Both the position numbers and the translations under genes were made by a program. Below the pieces are notes generated by a model. The model made no database searches. It was given only the letters and a program-made list of their open reading frames with translations, and was not told the origin of the DNA. Positions 44,100 through 52,899 of a DNA stretch of 64,000 nt are shown in pieces. Location: positions 1,815,230 to 1,879,229 of the forward strand of contig NZ_CP075587.1 in NCBI RefSeq assembly GCF_019453995.1, written 5' to 3'. Each line of letters begins with the position of its first letter. Position 1 is the first letter of the stretch. This stretch comes from Candidatus Rhabdochlamydia oedothoracis (GTDB lineage Bacteria; Chlamydiota; Chlamydiia; Chlamydiales; Rhabdochlamydiaceae).

Positions 44100-45239
44100 G
44101 GCCCTTTCAACCTTGAAGTGCACAAAAAAGAACATATAAATACTTGAAAAAACATCTATTGTGCACCCGAGCATAGCATGTTTGTAGATAATCTCGTAAA
44201 CACTTCTAGTGGAGTTTCGAAGTTGAGAGCCTTTCTAGGTCTGTTATTTAGTAAAGTTTCCACCCTTTCTATATCCTTGGAAGTCGTATCTAAAAAGCTT
44301 TGTGTTTTAGGAAAATATTGCCTAACTAGTCCGTTTGTATGCTCATTTAAGCCTCTTTCCCAAGAATGGTAGGGCGTTGCAAAGTAGAAGTCTGTCTCTA
44401 GCTCGAAACTAACCATTTGGTGATAGGCAAATTCTTTTCCGTTGTCTGCTGTTAATGTGTGTACAAAATCTTTGATAGGTTTAAGTTGTTCAATTAACGC
44501 TTGACTTACTTCCTCTGCAGTTTTATGAGAAACTTTGGCGAGCTTAGTTAGCTTGGAAGTTCTTTCTACCATTGATACAATTACGCCTTTATGTCCTGCC
44601 CCTATGACTGTATCTAGTTCCCAGTCTCCTAAACGAGTCTTTTTTTCTACAATACAAGGCCGTTGCTTAATATCTATACGACCAGGCATGTTCCCTCTTC
44701 CAGAAGCTCCCTTTCTCTGCTTGTTATATTTTTTCCCTCGATGACGGAGCTCTCTATAAAGCTGTCCTCCCTGTCGTTTATCTTTCCAGATATGATTATA
44801 GATGGTCTCATGACTAACATGTTCTTTACCATGTCTTTTAAGCCATCCGGATATTTGTATAGGGCTCCATTGCAACTTGATTTTTTCTTCAATACGGGTA
44901 ACTATTTGAGGAGTCATTTTTTTATTGGGCTGAGAATTTTTTCTAAGAAATGCTTTTTCTTGAGCTTGCTGATGACGGTATCCTCGTTGCCCTTTATTTC
45001 TCTTAAGTTCCCTACTAATAGTGCTATGATGAACTTTTAGAATGTTTGCTATTGAGCTAGATGTATCTCCTCTAGCTTTTAAAATATAAATCTGACATCT
45101 TTGGTCATAGGTTAGGTGATGGTAGCCTTTAGGCAAGGTCTCTCCTTGTGTTTGATTGTTAAAAATCACAATAGAGATTCTTTCATCGCCTGCCTATTCT
45201 TTTTTTAATTCTTCTGTGCACTTCAAACTTGAAAAGACT
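44100..45239 (-). mobile_element. IS30-family element, complete copy 2
   Basis: 1140 bp, flanked by GTT on both sides (44097-44099 and 45240-45242), a clean 3-bp target duplication. It sits in the gap between the IS30 remnant and the oppA-like gene. Sequence agrees with copy 1 wherever compared. Confidence 0.95.
44156..45169 (-). CDS. IS30-family transposase (copy 2)
   Basis: 337 residues, identical to the protein at 437-1450, same GTG start and reading direction relative to its element. No lesion seen. Confidence 0.95.
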   Translation of the reverse strand: MIFNNQTQGETLPKGYHHLTYDQRCQIYILKARGDTSSSIANILKVHHSTISRELKRNKGQRGYRHQQAQEKAFLRKNSQPNKKMTPQIVTRIEEKIKLQWSPIQISGWLKRHGKEHVSHETIYNHIWKDKRQGGQLYRELRHRGKKYNKQRKGASGRGNMPGRIDIKQRPCIVEKKTRLGDWELDTVIGAGHKGVIVSMVERTSKLTKLAKVSHKTAEEVSQALIEQLKPIKDFVHTLTADNGKEFAYHQMVSFELETDFYFATPYHSWERGLNEHTNGLVRQYFPKTQSFLDTTSKDIERVETLLNNRPRKALNFETPLEVFTRLSTNMLCSGAQ

Positions 45240-45388
45240 GTTTAAAAAAACTTAAGAAAATAAAATTAACTTTCCCATTTTGAAACCATCCTTAGTTAAA
45301 ATTAAATTACATCTTTATGATTTACAAATAATCTTATAAAAGATTATGCTCGCCCTTTTTTTGATACGTCAATCTAAGGATATCTCCT

Positions 45389-46990
45389 ATGAAAAAGATG
45401 ATATTTTTTCTATTTCTTATTGTTTCTACTTTTTTTTTCATTAAACGTCAAAATCTAGAGCGACAAACTCAAAAACTTCATTTACATATGAAAGCAGAGC
45501 CAAAAACAATGGATCCTCGTAAAGGAGGAGATTGGTATTCCTCGCAAATGCATTCTCTATTTTTTGAAGGACTTGTAAAACTCTATCCAGACCAATGCTT
45601 TAAACTAGCTCAAGCCGAATCGTACGAAGTATCAGAGGATTATCTCATCTATACTTTTCACTTAAGAGATACGGTTTGGTCTAATAACACTCCCGTTACG
45701 GCCTATGATTTTGAGCAGTCTTGGAAAGATATTTTAAATCCTAATTTTCCCTCCATGAATGCCCAATTATTTTATCCGATAAAAAACGCAGATTTAGCAA
45801 AAAAAGGACTTATTTCTCTTGATGAAGTAGGAATTAAAGCAGTAGATACAAAAACCCTTGTGATTACTTTAGAAAAGCCTACCCCTTATTTGATTAATTT
45901 GCTTTCTTTTTGTGTTTTTTCGCCTGTCAATATCAAAAATGATAGAGAAAATCCTAATTGGGCTCACTCTGCAGGCCCTAACTTTATATGCAATGGTCCT
46001 TTTGTATTAGAAAAATGGGAATATGGGGATGAAATTATTGCTACCTCTAATCCTCATTATAGAAAAACAGAAGATGTGCATTCAGAAAAAATTATCTTCC
46101 ACATCGTTGAAAATGAAGCAACCACTTTACAAATGTTTGAAAAGGGTTTAGTGGACATCATTGGAGATTCTCTAACCTCTATTCCTTTAGAAGCCATTCC
46201 CGATCTAGAGAAAAAATGGAAAATTTCTAGAGAATCAACTCCTACTACTATGATCATTGCTTTCAATACTGATAAAGCTCCTTTTCACCATTCTAAAATC
46301 CGTAGAGCTTTTAGCTTAAGCCTTAATCGTCAAGAACTAGTAGATAATATCGTCTATCAAGCAAGTTCCATTGCAACAAATATGATTCCTCCTTTTTTAA
46401 AACAAAATCGCAACCGTTCTTTTTTTAAAGACAATGATGTAAGCCAAGCTAAGATCTTACTAGAAGAAGCAATGGAAGAACTAGGCATTACTAAAGATGC
46501 CTTTGATGGGGTTACCTTATATTATCAATCTCTCTCTTCTACAACAAGCAAAGTCATGCAAACCATCCAACAGCAGTGGTTAGATGCTTTAGGCATCTTT
46601 ATTAAAATAGAATCTTTGGACTATAGAATTGTTGTGGATAGGCTAACAAGTGGAGATTATTTCATGTGTTATACTCTTTGGAGCGCGATGTATCACGATC
46701 CCATGAGTATTCTTGAGAGATTCAAATATAGAACCTATGCGAAAAATTTTACAAATTGGGAAAATGCAGAATACATTCAACTACTCGATCGTTCTTTTTA
46801 TGAGCAAGGCAAAACACGCTTTCGCACTCTAGAACAAGCAGAGGAGCTTTTCTTAAAAGAAATGCCTCTCATCCCTCTATATCATATGGACTTTGTTTAC
46901 ATTGTAAATCCACGCTTGAATATACCGTTGTGGGGAGATCGATTATTACTGCCGATACCTTCTAAAGATAAAAAAAGTAGAAAGAAATGA
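45389..46990 (+). CDS. Oligopeptide-binding protein, OppA/SBP_bac_5 family (paralogue 2)
   Basis: 533 residues; close paralogue of the gene at 16328-18091 (shared MDPRKGGDWYSSQ, SNNTPVTAYDFEQSWKDILN, CNGPFVLEKW, LSLNRQELVD, FFKDNDVSQAKILLEEAMEE and WGDRLLLPIP). The N-terminal hydrophobic segment (residues 3-19, FFLFLIVSTFFFI) has no lipobox, so it is an uncleaved anchor or a plain signal. It shares ATGA with the 718-residue gene downstream. An ABC permease is not encoded here. Confidence 0.9.
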   Translation: MKKMIFFLFLIVSTFFFIKRQNLERQTQKLHLHMKAEPKTMDPRKGGDWYSSQMHSLFFEGLVKLYPDQCFKLAQAESYEVSEDYLIYTFHLRDTVWSNNTPVTAYDFEQSWKDILNPNFPSMNAQLFYPIKNADLAKKGLISLDEVGIKAVDTKTLVITLEKPTPYLINLLSFCVFSPVNIKNDRENPNWAHSAGPNFICNGPFVLEKWEYGDEIIATSNPHYRKTEDVHSEKIIFHIVENEATTLQMFEKGLVDIIGDSLTSIPLEAIPDLEKKWKISRESTPTTMIIAFNTDKAPFHHSKIRRAFSLSLNRQELVDNIVYQASSIATNMIPPFLKQNRNRSFFKDNDVSQAKILLEEAMEELGITKDAFDGVTLYYQSLSSTTSKVMQTIQQQWLDALGIFIKIESLDYRIVVDRLTSGDYFMCYTLWSAMYHDPMSILERFKYRTYAKNFTNWENAEYIQLLDRSFYEQGKTRFRTLEQAEELFLKEMPLIPLYHMDFVYIVNPRLNIPLWGDRLLLPIPSKDKKSRKK

Positions 46991-49143
46991 ATATGCTTAT
47001 GTATCCAGATTCTGATTCTATGAAAAAACCTTGCAATTTGAGTGATTATATAAAAATTGTAATCGCTGCTGACGAAAAAGATATAGAAAACCTTGATCTC
47101 TTTTCAAAATTTATTAGTAAATCTTTGGAAAAGGTTTTACCCGATGAATTTATGAAAGATTTTCTAACAAATCCCTCTCAAGAAAAAATGCGTTCTATGG
47201 TTTTAGAACTTAGGAAAAAACAACCTCTTATCTCATGGGATGATCCTTATAAAGCTCCTTGCTCCATTAAAATGAGTCTAATCTGTGCTTCTGAATTTAC
47301 CACAGGTATAGGAAGATATTTTTGCGATATTTTAAGTCAATGGTTAATCCCTGGAAAGCTTTTAAACATCTCTTGCTCTTGTGGAGCAAATATTGCTTTT
47401 CATTGCTCTCCTAAGCAATCCTTTTATTTTCATCAAATTTACATAGATATATTAGACAGCAATGATCTGATGCTTTTAAAAAGCAATATATCTAGCCTTC
47501 AAAAAGAGATTTATCTGAATATTTTAGCAGTGAGATATGCTCGTCGAGTGATTTCAATTAAAAACCTATCCGCTGAACAAAAACGTTTTATGATTAAAGA
47601 GAATATCGCCTCTTCTTTGAATCGCTCTACTAAAGAGCTCGATAGCAGTATGTTTAATTTGATGCATAGTTTGTTTTTGCAACTTAACGCTGAAAAAAAG
47701 ATTTCTCGTATACAACCTAAATTTAATCCTTCTTTAAGACAGAAAGCAAAAATTTTTGATCGAGATATCTTTGAAGAGATTAGATATTATTCTTTTTTAT
47801 TTGGCAGCCGATTTACCGCGGCAAGAGAAATCCGGCATCTCATTCGTTTAGTTTCCTTTCAGTATTTATTTAGGAAAAATTTACTCTATCAACTTGCTAA
47901 AAACCCTGAAAAAAGACACTTAATTTTAAAAATTTTCCGCGCTTATCTCTTCTCTAACTCTACTCAAGAGCATAAGCCTGTACTAGGTATTATTGGTGGT
48001 ATTAATGTATTAAAAGAAAGCGAGCTATTTGAAGAGCGTCACATATTAGAAGCTATTCGCCATTGTTTACCTAATGTTTCCAAAGTAGAAAATTCTTTTG
48101 TTCTTGATCGTAGAACCCATGATCCTATTCGTCTTTTCTATCTAGAAATTGAGAAAAGAGACAACACTCCATTTAGGATGGATGAAATTAAAGAGTTACG
48201 TAAAAGTTTAAATCGAGAATTAAAAGAAAATATAGAAAGTATAATTCATCCTGTTTTAATGCCTCGTAATGAAGAAGAAATCATACGAAGCATTGTATTG
48301 CTCAGCCGCCAACTAAAATATATTAATGATCTACCTCAGGTCACTATCTCTTTTAATACCCAAACAAAACATCAGCTCATATTTACCGTTATTTTGCTAA
48401 GAGTTCTTAATGATTCTTCCCCAGATATTATCCAGTTATTCAGCAAAGCGAACACCTCCCTTAAAATTGAGCGGTTAGAGGTTAAATCTGCGGGATTAGT
48501 TAGAAAGAAATATCAAAAGGAAGCAAATATCTTCTATGTAGCTCTTAGTAAAACTCCATTCCTGCGTAGGTTTTCTATTGATCTGTTTAAAGCCCGTCAA
48601 TTTCTTTCTTCTGAACTCAATCGTATTTTCAAAGGGGGCATTCGCGACTTCAATGGAGGTATTCTTTCTAAACAACAAGAGGTTTTCCACGAGCTTTGTA
48701 GCTCTTTTAAAGAGCTCTCTTCCCATGAAAATTTTTTACTAGAAAATTTCTTCTATTCACTTACTCCTCCTTTAAGCCAAACCTTAATTATGCCTTCTAT
48801 ACTAAAGATGCTTTTTAACATGATGCTTAAAGCAATTAACGCAGACTATACCCACACCCCTATTTTTTATAAAACTCAAACTAAAGATGAATTCTTTTTA
48901 ATTATGGTTGCTTCCCCCTTTACAGTTATTAAAGAAAAAATAGGGCACCTCGTCAATAAACTCTGCATTCCTCCTTCCGATCTATGTCATACTCAAGTAA
49001 GCATCTACGATACTCATTGCATCGGTTATATTTACCGCAGAAATGATCAAACCTCTTATCAAAAGCTCTGTTCTAATTTTGATGAATTTCTACAACAAGA
49101 TCTTAGCTGGTTACTTTCCCAAGAAAAATTAAATCTAAACTAA
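46987..49143 (+). CDS. Large uncharacterised protein, 718 residues
   Basis: I recognise no domain. It is soluble overall, with long helical, Lys/Glu-rich stretches and no signal peptide. A cluster of cysteines near residues 130-140 (NISCSCGANIAFHCS) and a Gly-rich GIIGGIN near 333 stand out. Late segments read as beta-alpha repeats. It is translationally coupled (ATGA) to the OppA-like gene, so the two proteins are made together; a role linked to peptide uptake or its control is inference. Length and an intact frame argue for a functional gene. Confidence 0.8.
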   Translation: MNMLMYPDSDSMKKPCNLSDYIKIVIAADEKDIENLDLFSKFISKSLEKVLPDEFMKDFLTNPSQEKMRSMVLELRKKQPLISWDDPYKAPCSIKMSLICASEFTTGIGRYFCDILSQWLIPGKLLNISCSCGANIAFHCSPKQSFYFHQIYIDILDSNDLMLLKSNISSLQKEIYLNILAVRYARRVISIKNLSAEQKRFMIKENIASSLNRSTKELDSSMFNLMHSLFLQLNAEKKISRIQPKFNPSLRQKAKIFDRDIFEEIRYYSFLFGSRFTAAREIRHLIRLVSFQYLFRKNLLYQLAKNPEKRHLILKIFRAYLFSNSTQEHKPVLGIIGGINVLKESELFEERHILEAIRHCLPNVSKVENSFVLDRRTHDPIRLFYLEIEKRDNTPFRMDEIKELRKSLNRELKENIESIIHPVLMPRNEEEIIRSIVLLSRQLKYINDLPQVTISFNTQTKHQLIFTVILLRVLNDSSPDIIQLFSKANTSLKIERLEVKSAGLVRKKYQKEANIFYVALSKTPFLRRFSIDLFKARQFLSSELNRIFKGGIRDFNGGILSKQQEVFHELCSSFKELSSHENFLLENFFYSLTPPLSQTLIMPSILKMLFNMMLKAINADYTHTPIFYKTQTKDEFFLIMVASPFTVIKEKIGHLVNKLCIPPSDLCHTQVSIYDTHCIGYIYRRNDQTSYQKLCSNFDEFLQQDLSWLLSQEKLNLN

Positions 49144-49391
49144 AGATTTTTTAGTTTAAGCTAAATTTGACTTGCATGGAAATAGGGCCCTTTCAACCTC
49201 GAAGTGCACAAAAAAGAACATATAAATACTTGAAAAAACATCTATTGTGCACCCGAGCATAGCATGTTTGTAGATAATAGATTTCTTGCATAACCCCTTA
49301 TTTTAAAGCTTTCATTTATAGATTCCTAATCTTAACAAAAGCATTTCCAGCTATATCGCTCAAACAATCATATCTCCTGGATTAAAATACT

Positions 49392-50531
49392 AGTCTTTTC
49401 AAGTTTGAAGTGCACAGAAGAATTAAAAAAAGAATAGGCAGGCGATGAAAGAATCTCTATTGTGATTTTTAACAATCAAACACAAGGAGAGACCTTGCCT
49501 AAAGGCTACCATCACCTAACCTATGACCAAAGATGTCAGATTTATATTTTAAAAGCTAGAGGAGATACATCTAGCTCAATAGCAAACATTCTAAAAGTTC
49601 ATCATAGCACTATTAGTAGGGAACTTAAGAGAAATAAAGGGCAACGAGGATACCGTCATCAGCAAGCTCAAGAAAAAGCATTTCTTAGAAAAAATTCTCA
49701 GCCCAATAAAAAAATGACTCCTCAAATAGTTACCCGTATTGAAGAAAAAATCAAGTTGCAATGGAGCCCTATACAAATATCCGGATGGCTTAAAAGACAT
49801 GGTAAAGAACATGTTAGTCATGAGACCATCTATAATCATATCTGGAAAGATAAACGACAGGGAGGACAGCTTTATAGAGAGCTCCGTCATCGAGGGAAAA
49901 AATATAACAAGCAGAGAAAGGGAGCTTCTGGAAGAGGGAACATGCCTGGTCGTATAGATATTAAGCAACGGCCTTGTATTGTAGAAAAAAAGACTCGTTT
50001 AGGAGACTGGGAACTAGATACAGTCATAGGGGCAGGACATAAAGGCGTAATTGTATCAATGGTAGAAAGAACTTCCAAGCTAACTAAGCTCGCCAAAGTT
50101 TCTCATAAAACTGCAGAGGAAGTAAGTCAAGCGTTAATTGAACAACTTAAACCTATCAAAGATTTTGTACACACATTAACAGCAGACAACGGAAAAGAAT
50201 TTGCCTATCACCAAATGGTTAGTTTCGAGCTAGAGACAGACTTCTACTTTGCAACGCCCTACCATTCTTGGGAAAGAGGCTTAAATGAGCATACAAACGG
50301 ACTAGTTAGGCAATATTTTCCTAAAACACAAAGCTTTTTAGATACGACTTCCAAGGATATAGAAAGGGTGGAAACTTTACTAAATAACAGACCTAGAAAG
50401 GCTCTCAACTTCGAAACTCCACTAGAAGTGTTTACGAGATTATCTACAAACATGCTATGCTCGGGTGCACAATAGATGTTTTTTCAAGTATTTATATGTT
50501 CTTTTTTGTGCACTTCAAGGTTGAAAGGGCC
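49392..50531 (+). mobile_element. IS30-family element, complete copy 3
   Basis: 1140 bp in the opposite orientation to the other copies, flanked by ACT on both sides (49389-49391 and 50532-50534). Nested in MITE-A, which is nested in an older IS30 remnant. Confidence 0.95.
49462..50475 (+). CDS. IS30-family transposase (copy 3)
   Basis: 337 residues, identical to the other three copies, here on the plus strand from a GTG start. No lesion seen. Confidence 0.95.
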   Translation: MIFNNQTQGETLPKGYHHLTYDQRCQIYILKARGDTSSSIANILKVHHSTISRELKRNKGQRGYRHQQAQEKAFLRKNSQPNKKMTPQIVTRIEEKIKLQWSPIQISGWLKRHGKEHVSHETIYNHIWKDKRQGGQLYRELRHRGKKYNKQRKGASGRGNMPGRIDIKQRPCIVEKKTRLGDWELDTVIGAGHKGVIVSMVERTSKLTKLAKVSHKTAEEVSQALIEQLKPIKDFVHTLTADNGKEFAYHQMVSFELETDFYFATPYHSWERGLNEHTNGLVRQYFPKTQSFLDTTSKDIERVETLLNNRPRKALNFETPLEVFTRLSTNMLCSGAQ

Positions 50532-50678
50532 ACTTTAAAATTTTAGATTGCTTATTGGTTATGCAAGAGATCTAATCTCCTAAACACTTCTAGTGGAGTT
50601 TCGAAGTTGAGAGCCTTTCTAGGTCTGTTATTTAGTATAAGTTTCCACCCTTTCCATATCCTTGGAAGTCGTATCTAA

Positions 50679-51521
50679 GAGCCTGTTTAAAATCTTTTCA
50701 TTAAGGTATAATGATAGTTTTCATAAAACCTTTGGAGGTAGTTATGACCCGCTCTTATCCAAGCGATATTTCTCGTAAACAATTTAACAAAATCCATCTA
50801 ATACTTGAGTCTACACGCAAAAAAACACGTCCACGAAGAGTTGATCTATATGATATTTTTTGTGGAATTTTGTACATTTTAACAAGTGGTTGCCAGTGGC
50901 GTATGTTACCCATAGATTATCCTAAATGGGAATTATGTTATTATTATTTCCCTCTTTGGAATAAAAAAGATGATAAAAATTCTAAGAGTATTCTTGAAAT
51001 AGTTTTAAAAAAAATTGGTTGGCGAGGTCAGAAAAAGCAGTGGTCGGAAAGAGAAAACAAGCTTTGTAATTATTGATGCTCAAAGTGTTAAAAATACTGA
51101 TACAGCGGAGAAGATAAGGATATGATGCAGGGAAAAAAATATCAGGAATAAAAAGACATATAGCAGTCGATACCCAAGGGCTTCCTCATGCGATTCACAT
51201 TACCACCGCTAATATCACTGACAGAAATGGGTGTATAGAAGCATTTTCACTACATAAAAACAATTTGTTCGGTGCAAAAAATGTTTTAGCAGATGGAGGA
51301 TATTCTGGAGAGAAATTTGCAAAGAGCGTGCAGGAGATATAAAGAAATACACTTCATACTTTTACAGTTATTCCCAAAAGATGGGTTGTAGAGCGTTCTT
51401 TTGCGTGGATAGAAAAACGTCGCAGGCTATGGAAAAATTGCGAAAGAAAACTACATACAAGCCTGAATATGGTGGTTCTTGCTTTTATTGCTCTACTTTT
51501 GAAAAGATTTTAAACAGGCTC
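50679..51521 (+). mobile_element. IS5-family (IS427-type) copy e
   Basis: 843 bp with both ends. About 24 bases are missing near 51342 and the extra T of copies c and d is present near 51114, so the transposase is dead. Flanks are IS30 sequence on both sides (gtatctaa | ttaggaaaat), but the IS30 bases that should lie between are gone, so insertion was followed by a small deletion. Confidence 0.88.
50744..51510 (+). pseudogene. IS5-family transposase, frameshifted (copy e)
   Basis: First frame 50744-51076 is intact (MTRSYPSD, CGILYILTSGCQWRMLP). The second frame is interrupted by the extra T and by the deletion in the segment that encodes ILGCIVEIA, then resumes with VVERSFAWIEK. Confidence 0.8.
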
Positions 51522-51853
51522 TTAGGAAAATATTACCTAACTAGTCCGTTGCAAAAATCTCAAATGAACAAATCACGTGTTTGTTTTCCCCTTCCTTTTT
51601 TGGAAAAATCTCTAATTTTTATCATGTCTTTGATCCTGTTAGCGATCTAGAAGTAATGCATTTCCTAAACCATTCTTCTTATGATCTTGCTACTTTCTAA
51701 ACAGAATATTTGTTTGTCCTAATAAACTCATAAACGGTTTGGATCTAGAAAACTATTCAACTTACCCTCATAATGGATGAAAATCATCCAATTAGTTACA
51801 TCATTTTCTAAAATTTGATATATCATTAACAAACGGGCAGACAAGGAGAATAG
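51522..51853 (+). other. Intergenic stretch after the IS nest
   Basis: 51522-51551 is a last scrap of IS30 (ttaggaaaatattacctaac). The rest has no gene I can support. One short frame near 51618-51701 reads FYHVFDPVSDLEVMHFLNHS and stops soon after, possibly the tail of a lost gene. A ribosome site (AAGGAG) for the next gene is at its end. Confidence 0.5.
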
Positions 51854-52687
51854 ATGCGTCTTTTATTTAGTTTATTTAGCCTAGGAGCTCTTGGCTATGG
51901 TCTATGGTGGGCCTCTTATAACAAACCCGATTGGAAAAATAAAGTAGAAGATGTACTAAACATAGGACATTTTCATACACTAGAGATTCGCTATACAGCA
52001 GAACAAATCATGGAGTCTCAACAAAAGATTTTGCTTAAAGATGCTAAACATCAATATCTCGAACCTTCTTTGAAATTCTATCCTTATTTACTTTTAGAAG
52101 TTAAATACAGCGCATCTGATGCGAAAACAAAAGAAGGGATTATATTATGGGATTTAACCGATGGAGAAATGGTAATTAATGCTAAGGATTGGGATAAAAC
52201 ACATGGGTTCGCTGATTGCATTAATGCAAATGTAGATCGTCGTGAGTTCAAAATCATCAATGCAATCGCTCAAAAAGGAGGCGTGATCCATCGAGAGGAT
52301 TTACGTAAAAATATTCATGTAGAAACAGAGGTAATCGATGCACTGATTGAAACCTGTCGTCGTAAGCAATTGATTGTACAACACGGAGGGCGTTATCGAC
52401 TGCATTTAGAAAATCCTAAATTAAAAATTACTCCCTCTACTCTCATTGAAGAGCGTTTAGTCACTCAACCCTACCGCCAAGCTCTTTGCGTATCTAGGCG
52501 TTATTCTCTTTCACAAATTGAAAGAATTACTAGCTCAGCTTTTGGTGAAGACTTTGCTATTCGAAAAACCGCTTCTGTCTACCTTCCGGTTCATTGTATT
52601 GTTGTACAAAATCCCGATGGTTCCTTGCATACCAGCCATTGGAATGCCCTCAATGGAAAACCGTTAGAATCAAATGGGATAGATTGA
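51854..52687 (+). CDS. Membrane-anchored hypothetical protein with winged-helix-like part
   Basis: 277 residues. One N-terminal membrane segment (residues 3-20, LLFSLFSLGALGYGLWW). The middle (about 125-195) looks like a winged helix: FKIINAIAQKGGVIHREDLRK, then ETEVIDALIETCRRKQLIVQ and GGRYRLHL. The C-terminal part is beta-rich. I do not recognise a named family. AAGGAG precedes the ATG. It is followed by tRNA-Ser and dnaB. Confidence 0.75.
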   Translation: MRLLFSLFSLGALGYGLWWASYNKPDWKNKVEDVLNIGHFHTLEIRYTAEQIMESQQKILLKDAKHQYLEPSLKFYPYLLLEVKYSASDAKTKEGIILWDLTDGEMVINAKDWDKTHGFADCINANVDRREFKIINAIAQKGGVIHREDLRKNIHVETEVIDALIETCRRKQLIVQHGGRYRLHLENPKLKITPSTLIEERLVTQPYRQALCVSRRYSLSQIERITSSAFGEDFAIRKTASVYLPVHCIVVQNPDGSLHTSHWNALNGKPLESNGID

Positions 52688-52736
52688 GAGTTGCTTGTAA
52701 ATCTATTTGCATATAAACTAGCTAGCATCATCTTAA

Positions 52737-52823
52737 GGAAAGATGGCTGAGTGGCCGAAGGCACGTCCCTGCTAAGGACGCGTACCCTCACGGGTACCGT
52801 GGGTTCAAATCCCACTCTTTCCG
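52737..52823 (+). tRNA. tRNA-Ser (anticodon GCU)
   Basis: 87 nt. Acceptor GGAAAGA pairs with TCTTTCC (discriminator G). D arm GGCTGAGTGGCC, anticodon loop CTGCTAA (GCU, reading AGC/AGU), a long variable arm (CGTACCCTCACGGGTACCG) typical of serine tRNAs, and T arm GTGGGTTCAAATCCCAC. CCA is not encoded. Confidence 0.97.
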
Positions 52824-52899
52824 ATCTTTGGCTGCGTTTCTTAAAACACAGCCTTTTCTTATATTGCTAAATAAAAGATACTGCAGTTTGAGGTTTTTT

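Larger units (their letters stand above)
49279..50573 (+). repeat. MITE-A copy 3, split by an IS30 element
   Basis: Halves 49279-49391 and 50532-50573 join to a standard MITE-A. The IS30 insertion point (aatACT|ACTttaaa) differs from the one in copy 1, so the two IS30 insertions into MITE-A were independent. Confidence 0.88.
49186..50678 (-). mobile_element. IS30 remnant (old type) split by MITE-A
   Basis: 49186-49278 is an IS30 left end (GGCCCTTTCAACCTCG...). 50574-50678 continues the same element (atctcctaaacacttc... to gtatctaa), carrying the TTTAGTATAAG variant also seen in the remnant at 5237. Between them sits MITE-A copy 3 with an AAT target duplication (49276-49278, 50574-50576). The remnant stops at the IS5 copy e. 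Confidence 0.85.

Noticed and set aside
45300-45388. Possible promoter (TTTACA, then TTATGC) before the second oppA-like gene
   Set aside because: The -10 is poor and AT-rich sequence gives many such matches; not strong enough to list.
51381-51650. 89-codon frame that starts in IS5 copy e and runs into the intergenic region
   Set aside because: It is an off-frame reading of the dead transposase continuing by chance.
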